Source: Clarkia xantiana subsp. parviflora
Lineage: Eukaryota; Streptophyta; Magnoliopsida; Myrtales; Onagraceae
Reading direction: 5' to 3'
Length of the DNA: 64,000 nucleotides
NCBI GenBank assembly: GCA_036873135.1
Contig: JAPTYO010000020.1
Coordinates: forward strand, 8,249,203 to 8,313,202
Position 1 is the stretch's first letter, and every line of letters begins with the position of its first letter. The translations under genes and the position numbers were made by a program. Shown here piece after piece: positions 21,871-31,046 of this stretch. The notes under the pieces were generated by a model. The model saw only the letters and a list, made by a program, of their open reading frames with translations. It did no database searches and was not told where the DNA came from.

Positions 21871-24843
21871 ATGCCTTCTACTCGCTCGATGACGGCTGGC
21901 AAGAACAGAAGGGGACAATCCGGCGGTTCCCGTCACCCCGCTGCAACGAATTTGAATTCAGTACCAGAACAAGAGGAAAACCAGAACCATCCCCCGGCTG
22001 AGCTCTCCCAAACAGGAGGGCACAATGGATCGCATCCCGAAGATGTTGCCCCTCAGCACCAGGACAACAGGGGGCAGGAGGCTCCTCCAGCTGCAGATTT
22101 GACGAGGGCCGTGGCAGAGGCTATGCCCATGTTTCTGGCGGCTGTAGAGGCTCTCTTGGATCGAAGAGAGGCTGCGAGGAGGCAGGAGGAGATGCCCCCG
22201 TTAGAGGAAGCGACCCTGCCAACAGAGGGTCGGAACGCACAGGAAGCCCCGCCCCGAGGCCAGGGCAGAGGTAGGGCAACTGGTCAGCCGGAAAGGTTCG
22301 TGGTTGATGGGCCAGGACCAGTACAGCACAGGACCATTCCCCTGAATGGTCCCATCACTCCCGACCAGGTGGTAAAGATCGTGAACATCTGTATGGGAGA
22401 ACAGAAGCCACTGGTGTCGGAGCTGAGGGATCGATCCACTCATCCCTTCGTCCCCCGACTCATTGACACCCTAGCCCCGCCTGGGCTAGGCATCCCCACG
22501 ATAAAGGAGTATGATGGCGAAGGAGATCCAGTTCGCCACGTCCAGAAGCACCTCATGGCGTGTCTGGGAAGAGCCCCAAGTGAAGACATAGTGTGTACGT
22601 TGTTCCCGAACACACTGGGAGAAAGGGCCCTGACTTGGTTCTTTAGTCTACCCCCAGGCTGCATCACCTGTTGGGCTGACATGCACGACCGCTTCATTCG
22701 ACAGTACCAGGGTCGCCGACGTCTGCTGAAGAGTGTGAGGTCCCTCACCCTGGTGGTACAAAGGCCCGACGAATCACTGGCACATTACTACCAGTGGTAC
22801 ACGGCCAGTGTGGCGGAGATAGACGAGGAGATCTCGGAGGGCGAAACAATTCGTACCTTCATTCGAAACCTGACGGCCCCCTATGGTTCCGACCTGATGC
22901 ACAGCGTGGCTGAGAAACCTGTGTGGAATATGGAAGCATTACAGAAGAGAGTGAAGCGGCAGATCGATGTCCAGGAGTCAAAGATAGCCGCAGGAGAACT
23001 GGAGCCCCCAAAATCGAACAAAGGGAATCAGCCGAGCAAGCCTCTTGACGACCGTAAGTCAAAAGGCAAACATGAAGGTAGTCGGGACCGAGGTCGCTCT
23101 GGTCGGGGGGATGATAGACGTCCTCCGAGGAAGGATAAGAAGGAAGATCTCGACATTCCCCTCAACTGTTCCATGGCGGAAGTGCTGACAGTCATGGAAC
23201 AACAAGGTATCTCCAGATACCCCCCAAAGAAAGATGGAGAATTCCTGGGGTCCCGCACAGACCGCTATTGTCGGTTTCACCGCGCAAATGGCCATGACAC
23301 CAATCACTGTCGAGAGCTGAAAAAGGAGATTGAAAAGCTAATCCAGAAGGGAAAGCTCAAGGAGTTTGTAGGAGACAAACGATGCAGGTCCCGCTCTCGG
23401 TCCCGATCGCGGTCCCGCTCCCGATCCCGCGATCGGTCCCCGAAGAAAAAGAGAGCTGATCCAGAGTCATCCGGTGTTCATAAAGAAAGACGAGTCATCA
23501 ATGTGATTCATGGAGGATTTGCCGCCGGAGGGAATACCTCATCCGCTCGAGAGGTTTACGCCTCTAGGATTCCTACTGCGGTGGTACTGGGTAAGAGGCC
23601 TCGATCTTGGACCTTGAAAGAAGAGATGATGATCTCCTTCTCGTCGGAAGATCTCATGGGTGTGGAGACCCCGCACGACGATGCCTTAGTAGTAACTCTG
23701 GATGTAGACGGGTTCGAGATGAAGAGAATTCTGATTGACGGAGGAAGCTCCTCCGACATTCTATTCATGGACGCGTTGGAAGCCATGGGGAAGACGAAGA
23801 AAGATCTGAAGGAGGCAAACTTCCCGATGGTCGGGTTCTCTGGCTCAACTTCCTACCCATTGGGAGTAATCACCTTACCAGTAAAGTTTGGTAGCGGATG
23901 GAAGTCAGAGAGGAGGAACGTGGAATTTGTCGTGGTTGATTCTGCTGGGACTTACAACGCAATCATCGGGAGAACAACCATCAATCCACTAATGGCAGTT
24001 GCCTCGACTGCGCACCAGAAGATGAAGTTCCCGACCGACCACGGAGTCGGGGAAGTCAAAGGTGACCAGGTGGCTTCCAGAAAATGCTATGTTAATGCCA
24101 CCCGGAGGAGGAGGCGAGAGGCCATGAATGTCCTCCAGACAGACACAAATCCTAGAGAAGAGTCGGGACATTCCGTCCCCATAAAAGATCTGAAAAATAC
24201 GTTGGGAGAAGCCGTGGAAGCCTACGTGGATGATATGCTGGTGAAGTCCCGACAAACTAAGGATCACGTGCACAACCTCACCATGGCATTTGAACGGTTA
24301 AAGCTCCGTCAAGTTCGCTTGAACCCGACGAAGTACGTCTTTAGAGTCCATTTAGGGAAATGGTCGGGCTCCAGGATGAACCAAAGAGGAATTGAAGTAA
24401 ACCCAAAGAAATTGAGGACAATCAAGAAAATGCAGTCTCCGATAAACCGTCGGAGCAAAGGAACAATGGCGTTGGTCCGATCATGCGACGCGTACCAGAG
24501 GTACGCCCCGCGTATTGTGGCCTCAACTGCCAACCTGACATCCATCAAGAGTGCTGGATCCTTCGCACAGTGGGGCATCGACTCGGTGAGACCTCTTCCA
24601 CAAGCACAAGGACAATGTAAGTATTTACCGATAGTTATCAATTCTTTTTCAAAATGGATAGAGGCGAAGGCATTAGCCAGAATAACGGAGAATCAGATCG
24701 TCAAGTTCCTCCAGACCCACATCATGTCCAAATGTGGGATTCCTAAGGTGGTGACCAGTGACAATGGCCCACCGTTTAACGGCTCCCGGGAGAGGAAATA
24801 TCTGGAAGACCTCGATGGCAGAGCAATAAAGCATTTTCAGTGA
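21871..24843 (+). CDS. Element D gag-protease with internally deleted pol, single open frame
   Basis: The frame is 990 codons. Gag core lies at about residues 245-345. A knuckle-like CRFHRANGHDTNHC is at 467-480. An Arg-Ser repeat is at 504-521. The protease active site LIDGGSSSD starts at 621, with AIIGRTT at 697-703. Compared with element B, pol has three large in-frame deletions. After residue 776 most of RT is missing and the frame resumes just before YVDD (785-788). Near 862 the rest of RT, RNase H and the integrase HH half are missing, resuming at RSCDAYQRYAP, where B has Cys in place of the Tyr at 875. Near 972 the integrase C-terminal half is missing, resuming at YLEDLDG. A small frame change ends the protein about nine codons early. 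It cannot encode working RT or integrase, so transposition must have been in trans. Confidence 0.85.
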   Translation: MPSTRSMTAGKNRRGQSGGSRHPAATNLNSVPEQEENQNHPPAELSQTGGHNGSHPEDVAPQHQDNRGQEAPPAADLTRAVAEAMPMFLAAVEALLDRREAARRQEEMPPLEEATLPTEGRNAQEAPPRGQGRGRATGQPERFVVDGPGPVQHRTIPLNGPITPDQVVKIVNICMGEQKPLVSELRDRSTHPFVPRLIDTLAPPGLGIPTIKEYDGEGDPVRHVQKHLMACLGRAPSEDIVCTLFPNTLGERALTWFFSLPPGCITCWADMHDRFIRQYQGRRRLLKSVRSLTLVVQRPDESLAHYYQWYTASVAEIDEEISEGETIRTFIRNLTAPYGSDLMHSVAEKPVWNMEALQKRVKRQIDVQESKIAAGELEPPKSNKGNQPSKPLDDRKSKGKHEGSRDRGRSGRGDDRRPPRKDKKEDLDIPLNCSMAEVLTVMEQQGISRYPPKKDGEFLGSRTDRYCRFHRANGHDTNHCRELKKEIEKLIQKGKLKEFVGDKRCRSRSRSRSRSRSRSRDRSPKKKRADPESSGVHKERRVINVIHGGFAAGGNTSSAREVYASRIPTAVVLGKRPRSWTLKEEMMISFSSEDLMGVETPHDDALVVTLDVDGFEMKRILIDGGSSSDILFMDALEAMGKTKKDLKEANFPMVGFSGSTSYPLGVITLPVKFGSGWKSERRNVEFVVVDSAGTYNAIIGRTTINPLMAVASTAHQKMKFPTDHGVGEVKGDQVASRKCYVNATRRRRREAMNVLQTDTNPREESGHSVPIKDLKNTLGEAVEAYVDDMLVKSRQTKDHVHNLTMAFERLKLRQVRLNPTKYVFRVHLGKWSGSRMNQRGIEVNPKKLRTIKKMQSPINRRSKGTMALVRSCDAYQRYAPRIVASTANLTSIKSAGSFAQWGIDSVRPLPQAQGQCKYLPIVINSFSKWIEAKALARITENQIVKFLQTHIMSKCGIPKVVTSDNGPPFNGSRERKYLEDLDGRAIKHFQ

Positions 24844-24854
24844 TGAACACTTGA

Positions 24855-26160
24855 AGAAACACCATGCTTGAAGAAAGTCGCCTTAAGTGGTGCCCAATAA
24901 AGTCGCCTTAAGTGGTGCCCAATAAAGTCGCCTTAAGTGGTGCCCAATAAAGTCGCCCTAGGTGGTGTACGCTATTTATCGTTTAAATTCAATGTAAACC
25001 TATTTTATGCCAATAAATAAAGAGGTTGCTTCCAAACAAGAATTGTCCTTAGATTTATGTTAAGTGTAAAAGTCGCCTTCAGTGGTGCACGATGAAAGTC
25101 GCCTTCAGTGGTGCAGGATGAAAGTCGCCTTCAGTGGTGCACGATGAAAGTCGCCTTCAGTGGTGCACGATGAAAGTCGCCTTCAGTGGTGCACGATGAA
25201 AGTCGCCTTCAGTGGTGCAGGATGAAAGTCGCCTTCAGTGGTGCACGATGAAAGTCGCCTTCAGTGGTGCACGATGAAAGTCGCCTTCAGTGGTGCACGA
25301 TGAAAGTCGCCTTCAGTGGTGCACGACGAAAGTCGCCTTCAGTGGTGCACGATGAAAGTCGCCTTCAGTGGTGCACGATGAAAGTCGCCTTCAGTGGTGC
25401 ACGACGAAAGTCGCCTTCAGTGGTGCACGATGAAAGCCGCCTTCAGTGGTGCACGATGAAAGTCGCCTTCAGTGGTGCACGATGAAAGTCGCCTTCAGTG
25501 GTGCACGACGAAAGTCGCCTTCAGTGGTGCACGATGAAAGTCGCCTTCAGTGGTGCACGATGAAAGTCGCCTTCAGTGGTGCACGATGAAAGTCGCCTTC
25601 AGTGGTGCACGATGAAAGTCGCCTTCAGTGTTGCACGATGAAAGTCGCCTTCAGTGGTGCACGATGAAAGTCGCCTTCAGTGGTGCACGAGAAAAGTCGC
25701 CTTAAGTGGTGCACGATGAAAGTCGCCTTCAGTGGTGCACAATACTTAGGTTTATTCTAAGTATCCGAAAGTCGCCTTCAGTGGTGCACGAGAAAAGTCG
25801 CCTTCAGTGGTGCACGATGAAAGTCGCCTTCAGTGGTGCACGATGAAAGTCGCCTTCAGTGGTGCACGACGAAAGTCGCCTTCAGTGGTGCCCGATGAAA
25901 GTCGCCTTCAGTGGTGCACGAGGAAAGTCGCCTTAAGTGGTGCACAATATTTAGATTTACTCTAAGTATCCGAAAGTCGTCTTAAGTGATGCCCGAGAAA
26001 AGACGTCTTAAGTGATGCACGATTTTGGATTTGCTCTAAGTAATATAAAGTCGTCTTAAGTGATGCATAAAACCAAGTCGCCTTAAGTGGTGCGCAGAAT
26101 TAAGTCGTCTTAAGTGATGCATGGAGTTAAGTCGCCTTAAGTGGTGCATGGAGTTAAGTA
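24855..26160. repeat. 26-bp minisatellite array of element D
   Basis: The unit AAAGTCGCCTTCAGTGGTGC plus ACGATG repeats with a 26-bp period. The core block 25069-25740 holds about 26 nearly identical copies. After an insert containing TTAGGTTTATTCTAAGTATC, about seven more run to about 25940. Older variants with CTTAAGTGGTGCCC or CTTAAGTGATGC flank both sides (24890-24980 and 25920-26150). Because 26 is not a multiple of 3, a long frame here is a by-product of the repeat, not a gene. It lies between the pol end and the 3' end of the antisense gene. Confidence 0.95.
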
Positions 26161-26311
26161 TCGAAGCTTTGACTTAAGCGCGTATAAGTAAAGTCACTCG
26201 GTGAAGCGCAACAAAAGATCGGAACCAGAGAAGTTTGATATTGATAAAGGGCTCGAAGGCCCGACAAAAACAGAAAAGAAGAAGATACAAGGACTCTAAA
26301 GATAAAAACAC

Positions 26312-29030
26312 TCAAGCTTGGTCCTTGTCGGCAGCATGGGCAGCAGTTGGGTCCGCGGAGTCAGTAGCAGAGAGGTCCGCAGGATTGGCCTTGGGAGGAT
26401 TGGCTATCGGGGCGTCCGCACTTGGAAGCTCAGAAGCATCCTCGACAACTACTGGAGTACTCCCCCCATCACTCTCCTCGGAAAGAGCGAAGTACTTCTT
26501 CGCAAAGGGAGCGAGGGAAGGAGACTTGTCAAAATTGATGGCGTCCCCGTACTCCAGGTGGAGCTCCTCAACGGCGTTGAAGAGAGTGTTCTCCACCTCC
26601 GCGCTGAAGAACTTTAGGGCGTCAGCTTGGAAGCCCTCCGACTTCCGATAGTCCTCCCGACCCTTGGCCTCCGCTTCGGCCAGCCGTGCCGGGAACCCCG
26701 CGATCAGCTCCTCTAGAGCCTTCTTTTCGAGGACCAGCTGGTCCTCGGCGGCCTTCTTCTCCTGGGTCAGCTGATCCACGACTGCCCCCCGTTCCTGCCG
26801 CTCCTGCCTCAAGAGCCCCTCGAAGTCCGCGATCTGCTGCTGAAGGCCCCGAATCTTCTCATTGAGAACAGCCAGCTCCTTGGCCAGCTTTCCCCGCGAA
26901 GACTGGGAGGCCTTGAGATCCGCCTGAAGTTGCTCCCGGACTCCTCGGTCCCGCTCCCAGGCCTCATCGTAGGCAATGATGTACCCGATGAGGCGGTTGT
27001 AATCCCCGAGCTCCTGCAGTCAAAAGGAAAAAGTGTTAGAAGGACAAAAGACTCGATTTATCGATCAATAAGGAAAAAGTGAAGTTCCACCTCGATGCGG
27101 CGCACAGCCATATCCCTGACGTCCCGCTCCATATGCGTCCGATTGAGGTAAATCGGATGTCGCATAGAAGGCAGGATGGAACCCGCCAGAAGATGCAGGG
27201 CCAGCTCTTGGTCCTGTTCCCCTTGTGTGAGCGGGACTCCCTGAAGCGTCTGGATCGGAGCCCAGGGGGCATTGGCCTGCGAAGGGTTGTAGGGCCTATA
27301 GAAGTCCCTGTCGAGAGCCATGGGAGAGATGGGACGGGGAAGAGAAGGGCACATCTCCGTCTCAGCCCGGACAGGAGAGGGAGAAAAGTCATGGATGGGA
27401 GAGAGCTCCCGCTGCTGTGGAGAAGACGAGGGAAGCGGCCCCTGAGGGGTTGGTTTCAAGGGGGATTGCCCCGCCTTCCGACGCTGCTGAGGGGGATCAA
27501 CCCCGCCGGTCTCCTCGGAGGAGTCCAGGGTCTCCACCTGGCGAAACTGTTCACCAGATGGTGCCTTCTCTCCAGCTGAGGGAGGCACCCCCGCTGAAGG
27601 CGGTGCATCCGTAGAAACTGCAGCCCCCGAGGAAGCTCCCGAGCGACCTGCACCTGGAGGATGAAGAGCTTCAGATAGGTAGTCAGGAAGTTCATCGGGA
27701 TTCTTACACCAAATGATACGTCGGGAGACGTATCGATCCTTCCCGCGGAAGTGATAGTAGCCCGCCTTCAAGACCCGGGGAGTTTCACCTCGAAGGATCC
27801 TCTTGACATCAGCAATCTGGCCCTCCTTGGTCGAGGAAATCAAGTCCGACGGAACCATCCTTTTATATGATTTAATAGCGAGTCGGAGTTGTTTACCTTC
27901 TTCAGCATTCTGGACCTCGAAGAGTTGATCCAGATCCACCCGCGGTCGCTTGGGTTGCTCCGTTGAAGGAGACCCCGACCTGGCAGCAGCAGCCTTCTTG
28001 GCAGACTTCCTCTTCCGCGAGGGGCGGACAGCGTCGGTCTCCCCCTGCTTAAGGAAGAAATCGGTCAGCACAGACACCTTCTTGGCTGCAAACAATAAAC
28101 GAAGAAAAAGTTAGAGATTTTACCCAAGGGACCATGCTAGAAGGGCCGTCGAAGAGCTGCCCCCCAGAGACAATACTGAGGAGTCGGACCCCAGTATGCA
28201 CCAGGTCCCGCTCCACCAGAGAGTTAGCATTGAGAGGAGTGTAGGACTCCCCCCAACGATAAAGCTGGATCAATTGAAGGGTCTCGAAGTCCTCATCAGC
28301 ATAGGAGTGGAAAGCAGGCGGAGGGTCTGCTGCCACCTCCCACCGAGGCCAAGGGATAGAAGAATGTTGGATGAAGAAGTAGCTCCTCTTCCAGCTACTG
28401 TTATCAGAACCTGTATCAATCAAGAGTCCCCGACCCTTGACCACCTTCCAGGTGTCACTGGTCCAACCGTGCCGGGCAAGCTGCTGCTTACTCCATTTGG
28501 GCATCCGAGGATAGAAAGCGCAAACCCCCGCCTCGTTGCATTTCAGTCCGTAAAAAGTCCGGAAAAGCTGGAGGCTGTAGACCCACTTCTGTCGGAGACA
28601 GAGGACTTGAAAGGCGTTCCAAATGCGGATGGCATGAGGAGAGAAGGTAGTAGGGTGTGTTTGGTAATGTTGGCACAGTTCGAGCAGGTTACCGCAGAAG
28701 GGGAACCTGATCCCTGCTGATATTTGTCCCGTAGAGACAAATACCTCCCCTTTCTGGGGACGAGTAACCTCAGGGTCACTCGAGGGACGATGCCGATCGT
28801 ACGGGAAGCGAGGTTCCCAGGTGAGAGTGATGCAACCCTCTCGGAGAGCTGCATCGTAAGCAGTGGTGGAAATTTCATTCGGAGCATAGTCAAATTTAAA
28901 AGATTTTCTCCCCTCGGAGCTGGAACCGCTGTCTGAAAAGCAACCAGGGCAAGAAAATACAGTGGGATTCTGGAAGAAATTAAAAAGGAAAAGACGAACG
29001 AGCAACGAAGAGTGTTTTCTTACCAGACAT
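26312..29030 (-). CDS. Element D antisense gene (PF04195-type domain plus coiled coil), apparently unbroken exons
   Basis: This is the minus-strand gene opposite to gag-pol. Exon 1 is ATGTCTG (29030-29024, donor GTAAGA). The intron is 29023-28933, and exon 2 starts at 28932. Exon 2 carries REGCITLTWEPRFPY, STGQISAGIRFPFCGN and WNAFQVLCLRQKWVYSLQLF and is open to about 28122. A third exon begins near 28086 with AKKVSVLTDFFLKQGETDAV and ends at IE before a GT donor (27090). The intron is 27090-27014. The last exon (27013-26312) is a coiled coil ending in DKDQA. The second splice is unresolved: the obvious donor and acceptor (about 28121-28087) do not keep phase. Otherwise no stop or frameshift is seen in any exon. 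Its introns match those of B at the first and last positions. Function unknown. Confidence 0.75.
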
Positions 29031-29193
29031 GGTGGAGTAGAGGTCGAAAGAGATGAACGGAGTGTCGCCGGAGAGACGATCGGAGAAGATTCCAAGGATC
29101 TTCGAAAGCACAGAGCTGGGAATTGCAGAAAAAATCGCAGAGAGCTTTTGGGAATTCGAAGACGGTAAAAGTTAAATTGTGACTGTGGCTAGA

Positions 29194-29203
29194 GTTTTAT
29201 AGT
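29194..29203 (-). promoter_or_regulatory. Candidate TATA box of the element D antisense gene
   Basis: The minus strand reads ACTATAAAACTC about 165 bp upstream of the ATG at 29030. It lies inside the element, about 390 bp from the 3' LTR. Position and spacing match element B. Confidence 0.55.
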
Positions 29204-29573
29204 CGAAGAAGACAGTTGAAAGGACACTTCGATCCGAGTCGTCAAATTCGAAAGGTCTTAATCTGAACCGTCGAGATGAAACGTGCAGAAGGACAACGGG
29301 CGTAATGATGAAACGGCCTGAAAAGCACTTTCCAGAAAAGGACAGGCGCGAAAAATCAGGCACGTGGGTCGAAAACGTCACTCCATCATCTGCTGCATTT
29401 AATGCGCTAGAAAACCGAAGAGACCCTTGGGATATAGCAGTTATCCATAAAACCCTGAGGACACGAGGAGGAAAAAACTGCTAACTTTAAGTAACTGAAC
29501 CAAGGAGTAGATCCCCGACTCTAGTATTGGAAAACTCGGGAGTTGGAAGACACGACGAACTAAAAGTCCCTCA

Positions 29574-29588
29574 TGTCTTGGGGGCAAA
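29574..29588 (+). other. Polypurine tract of element D
   Basis: TGTCTTGGGGGCAAA lies immediately before the 3' LTR (TGATGGG at 29589). The same sequence, on the minus strand, abuts the 3' LTR of element B at 17671-17685. Confidence 0.8.
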
Positions 29589-30288
29589 TGATGGGTCCGA
29601 TTATAGCCGTCAGGCCCCTTTAACAGCGAGGAAACGGCAGACAGGCCAACCAGGCCCAGAGTAAGGGTCAAGATGACCTAAGGAGAAGGGTCCCGATGAG
29701 AGGAGTCCCGACGAAATAGGGTCCCCACAGAGTCGGTCCCGACAGTGGAGCTAGAAGCTCCCGACGAGAAGCCTTTAAGTAGGCCCCGATGATGAATCCC
29801 TGAGAATGATTGGCCCTGTCACGATGACGAAGGGCCCCGAGCGGTGACTCAACGAAATAACTCTGGAGTCCCCGACGGGAGTCGGGACTCGTTACCAGAG
29901 GATAAAGCCAAGATATGCGGGGCGTGGCCGAGATATACGGAACGTGGTTAAGATACACGGATCGTGGCCGAGATACGCGGGGCATGGCTAAGATACACGA
30001 GATCGTGTACGAGATAAGAGGGATACGGGTTAACCACCCCTAACGGTTCGCCAGGTACCTGAGACACCTCTTTGCCTATAAAAGGGCAGGAGGTCACCTC
30101 AGATTAGGTTAGGTAAAAATTCAATACTCTTGATATCTGTTGCTTGCCAGTCAGACGAAGTACTCATTTAAGCATCGGAGAGGGATTCTGGGTCACCGCC
30201 CGGTCTATCCCCTCTTGCAGGATTGCGTGTAGCGAAGGAGCTAGGATTGCCGTCAAGATCCGTGCCGGAGTTCCACTGTGATCCAACA
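29589..30288 (+). mobile_element. 3' LTR of element D
   Basis: The LTR is 700 bp and nearly identical to 21135-21834. Changes seen include CCAACC for CCCACC near 29647, CCCCAC for CCCGAC near 29723, and two changes in the GCGTGTAGCG block near 30225. It is followed by the target duplication TATAA (30289-30293), after which the interior of element B resumes. Confidence 0.92.
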
Positions 30289-30293
30289 TATAA

Positions 30294-31046
30294 GTAGTTT
30301 CTTTCCATCTGTTTTGGCACCGATACTTTTTTGCACTTTATCTAAAGTGGCTTTAATTTCGTTACTCATAACGTTCCGATGCGCCATTAAAATGACTTCA
30401 TACGTCCTTCCGACGTTTTACTCGAGATTTTACCGTTTAAGGTTTCTTGCCCAAAATCGAGACTTCACCACTTAAGGTTTCTCGTCCAAAATCGGGACTT
30501 CACCACTTAAGGCTTCTCGTCCAAAATCGGGACTTCACCACCTAAGGTTTCTTATCCCTGCCTTTCAAGGCTATCTTTACACCCCTTAGGGCTTTTACTG
30601 CGTCTCTACCGGACGGCTTAATCGTACCCTTTATGGCTTTTTGCCGCATCATATAGACGACTTACGCGGACCTGTTAAGGCTTTTCCGTACCCGTTAAGG
30701 CTTTTGGCCGCATCATATAGACGACTTACGCAGACCCATCAGGGCCTTTTCGTACCTAGGCTTTTGGTTGCATCATATAGACGACTTACGTGTACCCCGT
30801 AGGGCTTTTGTCCATACCCGTTAAGGCTTTTGGCCGCATCATATAGACGACTTACGCATACCTTGGAAGGCTTTTATCGTACCTCGGAAGGCTTTTGTCG
30901 CGTCTTTCAGGACGTCTTACTAACAATTAGAATAAATCTAAAAGCAATTTGATCGGAAGCAACTTCTTTTATTCATAAATAACTCAAAATAGGCTTACAT
31001 CGGATCTTATTGATAGACAATTTGCACCTTTCACGGCGGCTTAATA
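30294..31046. repeat. Tandem arrays of element B between antisense gene and pol
   Basis: Two adjacent arrays are seen. At about 30435-30550, three copies of a 35-bp unit contain CCAAAATCGGGACTTCACCA. At about 30590-30920, about four to five copies of a 60-66-bp unit contain GCATCATATAGACGACTTACG, with this word near 30646, 30710, 30770 and 30836. The units share AAGGCTTTT. No coding sequence is supported here. The pol stop lies just beyond, at 31047. Confidence 0.85.

Larger units (their letters stand above)
21135..30288 (+). mobile_element. Complete Tat-like gypsy element D (innermost nest)
   Basis: D is 9154 bp with two 700-bp LTRs (21135-21834 and 29589-30288). The target duplication is TATAA at 21130-21134 and 30289-30293. 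It has a primer-binding site, a polypurine tract, a gag-pol frame with deletions, a 26-bp tandem array and an antisense gene. By eye the LTRs differ at about 6 positions (about 1%), making it the youngest of the nest. It inserted about 75 bp beyond the stop codon of B's antisense gene. LTR ends and polypurine tract resemble those of B, so the two are sister subfamilies. Confidence 0.93.

Noticed and set aside
25264..25485. A 73-codon frame in the 26-bp array
   Set aside because: It only reflects the repeat being free of stops in that frame. The peptide has a 26-residue period and no other support.
25069..25940. Regular 26-bp repeats as a CRISPR array
   Set aside because: Units are head-to-tail with no unique spacers, in a plant retrotransposon. 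It is a minisatellite.
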